Origin: Vreelandella alkaliphila
Lineage (GTDB): Bacteria > Pseudomonadota > Gammaproteobacteria > Pseudomonadales > Halomonadaceae
Length of the DNA: 64,000 bases
Assembly (NCBI RefSeq): GCF_016107625.1
Contig: NZ_JABASV010000001.1
Coordinates: 620,001 to 684,000, forward strand
Direction of reading: 5' to 3'
This document shows, in pieces, positions 60,066-64,000 of this stretch. Numbering within the stretch: position 1 is the first letter of the stretch; each line of letters starts with the position of its first letter. The notes below the pieces were generated by a model that was not told where the DNA came from, ran no database searches, and worked only from the letters and a program-made list of their open reading frames with translations. Made by a program: the position numbers and the translations under genes.

Positions 60066-60101
60066 AAAGGCAGATCAGTTACTTAATGATCTGCCTTTTT
60101 T
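60066..60101 (+). terminator. Terminator of the initiator tRNA
   Basis: AAAGGCAGATCA pairs with TGATCTGCCTTT around nine bases, followed directly by a T run. It lies 9 bases after the tRNA. Confidence 0.9.
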
Positions 60102-60125
60102 GTTGCCTGTCATTCCAAAAAGCTC

Positions 60126-60155
60126 TGTGCCCAAATTGTGCCCACACCGTGCCTA
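60126..60155. repeat. Three 8-base direct repeats at 11-base spacing
   Basis: TGTGCCCA at 60126, TGTGCCCA at 60137 and CGTGCCTA at 60148. The period is exactly 11 bases, about one helical turn. The position next to a tRNA target and before an integrase suits arm-type sites for integrase or excisionase (inference). Confidence 0.7.
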
Positions 60156-60247
60156 TTTTTAAAAATGCCTATCGGTAGGTGAAAAAGGCGGCGACCTTCA
60201 GGCACCGAACTTTATTTAGCATCTCCTTCTTTTTCTTTACTACCGAG

Positions 60248-60490
60248 TTAAGGCGCAGGTTCTGGACTGGACTCCTTGATGTGAGTCACTAGCTGTTCGA
60301 TCTCACAATCAAAGTAGTAGCAAAGCCTATCTAGATTATCTGTCACTGTGCTGTGGCCTGGGTGATTGATAATTTTCGATAACGTCATCCGGTTGATGCC
60401 CGTTTCTTTCGCTATCTCCCCGATCGTAATTCTGCGCCGCTCGGCAAATTCCTTCTCTGCAATCAACTCTTTTAAGTGATACCGAATCAT
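60248..60490 (-). CDS. Cro/C1 (XRE) helix-turn-helix regulator
   Basis: 80 residues. The helix-turn-helix segment is TIGEIAKETGINRMTLSKIINHP (about 22-44); LDRLCYYFDCEIEQLV is the usual C-terminal helix of XRE proteins. It is encoded divergently from the excisionase-like gene, with inverted repeats between them, as in phage or ICE repressor-excision switches. It probably represses the element's integration and excision genes. Confidence 0.85.
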   Translation of the reverse strand: MIRYHLKELIAEKEFAERRRITIGEIAKETGINRMTLSKIINHPGHSTVTDNLDRLCYYFDCEIEQLVTHIKESSPEPAP

Positions 60491-60539
60491 CGTCTTCTCT
60501 ATTATTGATCATAAAAATTATCAAAAAGTGCTTGAAATA

Positions 60540-60593
60540 ATCATTTGATTGTATATATTTACAATTGAGCGATTAAAAATATTATCAAATGAT
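60540..60593. promoter_or_regulatory. Inverted repeat in the repressor-excisionase intergenic region
   Basis: ATCATTTGAT (60540-60549) and its exact inverse ATCAAATGAT (60584-60593) flank an AT-rich 34-base spacer. A further TTGAT...ATCAA pair lies at about 60504-60522. They are likely operators for the XRE protein. Confidence 0.5.
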
Positions 60594-60615
60594 CACCACA
60601 TGAGGAGATAATCTC

Positions 60616-60855
60616 ATGGACTGCACTTTTCTGACAACGGAAGAACTCGCCTCACGTATCAAATACGATGCGCGCACTATCCGCCAGCAACTCAAAGACA
60701 GCGTGCTCATTGAAGGCACCCATTACATCCGTCCCTTTGGGCGTCGGAAAATTCTGTATATCTGGGAGGCTATCCAAGAAGAAATGCTGCAAGCGACACC
60801 TCGTCAACAACGAGTCGCCATACCGATGGCTAACGGGGGTATCTGCCATGGGTAA
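60616..60855 (+). CDS. Excisionase-like DNA-binding protein
   Basis: 79 residues, MDCTFLTTEELASRIKYDARTIRQQLKDSVLIEGTHYIRPFGRRKILYIWEAI, a winged helix-turn-helix of the phage excisionase type (the GTHYIRPFGRRKILY wing is characteristic). GAGGAGATAATCTC precedes the ATG. It overlaps the integrase start by eight bases. Probable directionality factor for the integrase; a plain regulator is the alternative. Confidence 0.78.
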   Translation: MDCTFLTTEELASRIKYDARTIRQQLKDSVLIEGTHYIRPFGRRKILYIWEAIQEEMLQATPRQQRVAIPMANGGICHG

Positions 60856-62068
60856 GGTTCGCGTTCGCCAAGAAAGTAAAAAGCTTTTTATCGACTTCCG
60901 CTACGACGGCCAGCGATTTCGTGAACAGACCCTGCTAGACGATAATGCAAAAAATCGTAAACAGCTGGAACAGCTTTTACAGCGCATGGAAGCAAAAATG
61001 CTGCTAGGGGAATTCAATTATGCAGAGTTTTTTCCCAACAGCAGCAATTTACAAAAACTGAAAGCCCATCAGCCCTCGCCTGCAAAAGAGTCTCAATATG
61101 CTGAGGTTTTAGACACACCACTCTTCAACGACTTTGCTGAGCAGTGGCTTGAAGAGAGTAAAGTTCAATGGCGTGCTTCCCACATGCGCAATGTGCGCTC
61201 GATCTTGGATAGCTCGCTGAAGCCCGCATTCGGTAAAAAGCCCATTGGTGATATCATCAAGGCCGACATCATGGGGTTTCGCGCCAAGCTGGCCAAGCGC
61301 AAAGGGCGTGGCACCACGGGGCTCGTATCGCCAAAGACCATCAACAGCCATATGACCATTCTTCGCATGGTGCTGGATGAAGCTGCCGAGCGATTCGATT
61401 TCGAGACGCCCTACAAAAATATCAAACCCTTAAAGCTACAGAAGACGCACATCGAGCCCTTCTCGCTCCATGAAGTCCACCGCATCATCGATAACGTGCG
61501 TCCCGACTATCGCAACTACTATACGGTGCGCTTTTTTACCGGTATGCGTACCGGTGAGATAGATGGATTGAAGTGGAAAAATGTCGATTTCGCTAAACGA
61601 GAAATCTTGGTGCGCGAGACGTTGATAAATGGCGAAACGGAATACACCAAGACCGATGGCTCCCAGCGTGAAATCCCCATGTTTGGACAGGTATATGACG
61701 CCTTAAAAACGCAGTACGCCGCGACTGGGCATATGAGCCAGTACGTGTTCTGCAATCAACTGGGACAGCCGCTTGATCACAACAACGTGACGAAACGCGT
61801 GTGGTATCCCCTACTACGGTCACTGGGTATGACCAAACGCCGCCCGTATCAAACACGCCATACTGCCGCGACGCTGTTTCTAGCCTCGGGTGAGAATCCA
61901 GAGTGGGTAGCGCGCATGTTAGGCCACAGTTCAACCGAGATGCTGTTTAAGGTCTATTCGCGCTATGTGCCTAATGCCACGCGTATGGACGGCTCTGCTT
62001 TCGAGCGTTTATTAGGCAATGCAACGTCCACCAAGCCCGAGAAGGAGCACCGCCATGAAACTGCCTAA
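60848..62068 (+). CDS. Tyrosine recombinase (integrase) of an integrative element
   Basis: 406 residues from the ATG at 60848 (MGKVRVRQESKKLFIDFRYDGQRFREQT), an Arm-DNA-binding domain of the DUF3596 type. A SAM-like core-binding domain (about 95-185) follows. The catalytic domain carries Arg in FFTGMRTGEIDGLKW, the Lys strand, TRHTAATLFLASG, LGHSSTEMLFKVYSRY and the Tyr nucleophile. It is intact and similar in layout to tRNA-targeting phage-type integrases. It is read away from the tRNA, with the regulator and excisionase between. Confidence 0.93.
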   Translation: MGKVRVRQESKKLFIDFRYDGQRFREQTLLDDNAKNRKQLEQLLQRMEAKMLLGEFNYAEFFPNSSNLQKLKAHQPSPAKESQYAEVLDTPLFNDFAEQWLEESKVQWRASHMRNVRSILDSSLKPAFGKKPIGDIIKADIMGFRAKLAKRKGRGTTGLVSPKTINSHMTILRMVLDEAAERFDFETPYKNIKPLKLQKTHIEPFSLHEVHRIIDNVRPDYRNYYTVRFFTGMRTGEIDGLKWKNVDFAKREILVRETLINGETEYTKTDGSQREIPMFGQVYDALKTQYAATGHMSQYVFCNQLGQPLDHNNVTKRVWYPLLRSLGMTKRRPYQTRHTAATLFLASGENPEWVARMLGHSSTEMLFKVYSRYVPNATRMDGSAFERLLGNATSTKPEKEHRHETA

Positions 62069-63011
62069 TCAACAAGCTACAGCACACCTGTCTCGCACTT
62101 TTACGGGCACTTATCGCCTTACGGGGCGCGTGGTAGAGTTCGACAATGCAAAAACGCCTTTTCTAAAGCTTCGGCTAAGCGACTGCGAAGGTGATCGTAT
62201 CGCAATGCTGAATTTAGCAAAGACACACGTTCCTGAGCGCATTGGCCATTTGGATTTTGTTACTGCATCAGGAGTAAAGTGCTTATCAGGCCAATTCCTT
62301 CTTGATGAGTTTCGCAAGGCGACCCGTGAGGAAGTCCACTCACTGGATACGCTACAATCGCTACCACGTGTGTACGCCCCCGCACCAGCGGTGTTCGATC
62401 AATTAGTGAAGACCGTACAGTCTCTGCAATCGGAGCACTTACGCAGTTTTTTAACACGAGTATTGGAACGTAAGGACCGTATCGAGGCGTTTCTGAATGC
62501 ACCCGCCAGCGTGACCTACCACCACGCCTATGCAGGTGGGTTGCTAGCACACTCACTGGACGTTGCTAACAATGCCGTGGCGATGCTGCGCTTAAATGAG
62601 CCTTCCATGTCACGCTTAATGCAGGAAACGTGTTTTGTGGCAGGATTGCTACACGATATTGGTAAGACGTATACCTACGACTCGAAAGGCAAGCCTAACG
62701 CAGCGTGGAAGCTCTGTAGCCACGATGCGTTTACACTTGAAGCGTGTGCATACGGTCTTGCCTACTTAGACCAGCATGAGCCTGATATTGCGATGACCTT
62801 GCGCCATATCTGGACATGTGCCTCCCCGGGTGCACGCTACGGCCAGCCAGCCGCCATGACACTTGCTCGTTACATTCGTGATGCAGATGGGCAAAGCGCC
62901 ATGACAGATAACCAACAACGTGCGTTTCGTAGCAAAAGCCAGTGGGGCTTTAGCCGGATTGGACAAAATATTTTTTGGCAGCCTCAACTACCTGCCGCAG
63001 TATCTCATTGA
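62055..63011 (+). CDS. OB-fold plus HD-domain protein (YhaM-like nuclease or MOBH-like)
   Basis: 318 residues from the ATG at 62055 behind GAAGGAG, overlapping the integrase stop by 14 bases. The N-terminal segment (GTYRLTGRVVEFDNAKTPFLKLRLSDCEG) looks like an OB fold. The HD domain has YHHAYAGGLLAHSLDVANNAV, then CFVAGLLHDIGKTYTYD with the HD pair, then HDAFTLEA and TLRHIW. This matches the YhaM 3'-5' exoribonuclease layout; the GGLLxHSLDV segment also resembles MOBH TraI relaxases. No relaxase or other conjugation genes are seen. Metal-dependent phosphohydrolase is as far as the evidence goes. Confidence 0.75.
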   Translation: MKLPNQQATAHLSRTFTGTYRLTGRVVEFDNAKTPFLKLRLSDCEGDRIAMLNLAKTHVPERIGHLDFVTASGVKCLSGQFLLDEFRKATREEVHSLDTLQSLPRVYAPAPAVFDQLVKTVQSLQSEHLRSFLTRVLERKDRIEAFLNAPASVTYHHAYAGGLLAHSLDVANNAVAMLRLNEPSMSRLMQETCFVAGLLHDIGKTYTYDSKGKPNAAWKLCSHDAFTLEACAYGLAYLDQHEPDIAMTLRHIWTCASPGARYGQPAAMTLARYIRDADGQSAMTDNQQRAFRSKSQWGFSRIGQNIFWQPQLPAAVSH

Positions 63012-63085
63012 TGCAGTCTTCTATTTTTCGAACTGAACCCTCAGCTTTTAGTGTGGCGGTTCTATCAAAGCAAGAAGAAAATTTT

Positions 63086-63220
63086 ATGACCATGCCAAGT
63101 GAACGCACGCGTTCGGTTATCCAGACCCGAGTATTCTTGATCGAGCTAAGCCATAACAATGGCCTTTCAGAAACTATCCGCAGACAAGCAAAGCAGCTAT
63201 TTAAGAACATTAAAGTGTAG
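63086..63220 (+). CDS. BPSL0761-like small protein
   Basis: 44 residues, MTMPSERTRSVIQTRVFLIELSHNNGLSETIRRQAKQLFKNIKV. The TMPxERTRxVxQTRxFLxEL...RxxAKxLL pattern matches the BPSL0761 family of short proteins common on genomic islands (recalled from memory). The ribosome binding site (AAGAAG) is weak. Function is unknown. Confidence 0.6.
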   Translation: MTMPSERTRSVIQTRVFLIELSHNNGLSETIRRQAKQLFKNIKV

Positions 63221-63238
63221 CGCTACTAAATCGGGAGA

Positions 63239-63341
63239 ATTCAACAACGAGCTTTTCGCAGTCAATCTAACAAAGGCTTCGGTCGGATTGGTCAGAATCT
63301 CTTTTGACGGCCTGGAACTCCCTGCACTGCAGCCACTCTAG
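63239..63341 (+). pseudogene. Decayed second copy of the OB-HD gene 3' end
   Basis: The frame from 63239 reads NQQRAFRSQSNKGFGRIG then QNLF, closely matching the C-terminus of the OB-HD protein (NQQRAFRSKSQWGFSRIG then QNIFW, from 62910). The conserved Trp codon is TGA at 63305-63307. No upstream part of the gene is present, so this is a relic of a related gene, not a functional reading frame. Confidence 0.8.
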
Positions 63342-63360
63342 CCACCCGCACGACATATGA

Positions 63361-63391
63361 CACCGCCAAACGCTAGCTTGGCGGTGTTGTT
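63361..63391 (+). terminator. Terminator after the island genes
   Basis: CACCGCCAA and TTGGCGGTG pair around eight bases, followed by TTGTT. The downstream 63392-63570 is AT-rich and holds no recognised gene. Confidence 0.7.
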
Positions 63392-63570
63392 AGTTAATTC
63401 GCCATTCAATAAAACGCATCCTCTTCAATTCTAGCGCCTTACAATCGACGGCAACCTATCTAACGCAAAATACAAAATCTATTTTAATTCAATAAGTTAT
63501 AGCTATATAGGCAATCTTCATCTGAAACTGCCACACCTAGGCGCAGCCGTTCCATTATCAACAAGATGCA

Positions 63571-64000
63571 TTAACATAAATATTTAATTACTATACCACT
63601 CGCAACAGCAGAACCGATAGCACCTGCCACATTTAGGCCCATAATATGCATCAGTAGGAAGTTATGCAGGTTCGGCTCTAAGCCAGCCTTATTAGCCACT
63701 CGCGCGGCCATCGGCACTGCAGAAACATCCTCGGCGCCAATCAGCGGATTAATCGGCATTTTGCTGGCTATGATTCATTAGTTTAGCCATCAATAAGCCT
63801 GCGTCCGCGCCAATAATAAACTCCACAATACCTAGATCCAAGATACCCCGCGTTGCAAATGCCAGAAAGCTCTCTGCCATCAGCTTGGAGCCAACCGATA
63901 GTCCCAAGATAATCGCCACGATATTGATCAGATCATTTTGTGCTGTATCAGATAGGCGCTCTACCACGCCACAGGTTACTAAAGCAGAACATGCCCAGCA
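63571..64000 (-). pseudogene. Sodium-translocating decarboxylase beta subunit (OadB-type) pseudogene, partial
   Basis: Two minus-strand fragments make one OadB segment. 63967-63749 reads [28 protein letters not shown]...[13 protein letters not shown] and hits a stop. 63759-63571 continues in another frame as [24 protein letters not shown]...[19 protein letters not shown]. The junction (AGCCAGCAAAATG) fits a one-base insertion. A second disruption near 63970-63985 breaks LGMFCFSNL from CGVVERLS. Changes at usually invariant sites (for example GPN to GLN) agree with decay. OadB normally couples decarboxylation to Na+ export. The gene continues beyond the window. Confidence 0.82.

Noticed and set aside
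62950-63210. Minus-strand 86-codon frame under the BPSL0761-like gene
   Set aside because: It overlaps the 3' end of the OB-HD gene and the small plus-strand gene, whose sequence is recognisable; no family match for the minus frame.
63159-63341. Plus-strand 60-codon frame in the island
   Set aside because: It overlaps the BPSL0761-like gene in another frame, and its second half lies over the decayed OB-HD copy, which is recognisable only in a different frame.
60058-64000. Right-hand attachment site (copy of the tRNA 3' end)
   Set aside because: I looked for the CCCCGCTACCA end and longer parts of the T arm and found none in this stretch.

Overview
The window is a typical gammaproteobacterial chromosome segment, most likely from Halomonas or Vreelandella (Halomonadaceae). 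This placement is inferred from the protein sequences, a moderately high GC content, Pseudomonas-like gene orders (coaBC-dut-algC-argB; rpsP-rimM-trmD-rplS; xerD-dsbC-hom-thrC-recJ) and a PHB-type acetoacetyl-CoA reductase. No marker in the window gives a species name.

Layout: 1-3.5 kb holds a partial 23S rRNA methyltransferase (rlmI), mutM, rpmBG and radC on the minus strand. 3.6-8.5 kb is the plus-strand run coaBC, dut, algC, argB, slmA. 8.6-12.7 kb is the minus-strand ftsY-ftsE-ftsX-rpoH block, with a long hexanucleotide repeat inside ftsY. 12.8-17.3 kb carries rsmD, a zapB-like gene, rimI, a candidate holD, bolA, an MFS exporter and an unknown acidic protein. 17.4-22.9 kb is a seven-gene plus-strand cluster related to E. 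coli yjfI-J-K-L-M-C, with a TVGYGD potassium channel inserted. It is the largest poorly understood system here. 22.9-27.3 kb has lysS, prfB (RF2, with its programmed frameshift) and fadL. 27.5-30.6 kb has a MerR regulator, a Cu-type P1B ATPase and a 24-residue membrane peptide. 30.6-34.3 kb has a cytochrome P450, a YitT-type membrane protein and a UGT-like glycosyltransferase.

34.3-49 kb is core: recJ, thrC, hom, dsbC, xerD, rplS, trmD, rimM, rpsP, ffh, then ypjD, a CNNM/CorC transporter, and a TetR-acyltransferase pair. 48.6 kb encodes a SRAP (HMCES/YedK) protein that lacks its catalytic Cys2, Glu and His. A pitrilysin-like protease, sbcB, minCDE, a large DUF349 protein and phbB follow.

59.98-63.4 kb begins with an initiator tRNA and continues with a small integrative element: XRE repressor, excisionase-like protein, tyrosine integrase, OB-HD protein, a BPSL0761-like small gene and a decayed second copy of the OB-HD gene's 3' end. 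No right-hand copy of the tRNA end is visible, so the element's far boundary is outside the window or lost. The window ends in a frameshifted oadB-type pseudogene. No CRISPR array, rRNA operon or recognisable insertion sequence was seen. Apart from the pseudogene regions, no gene-free stretch exceeds about 300 bases.
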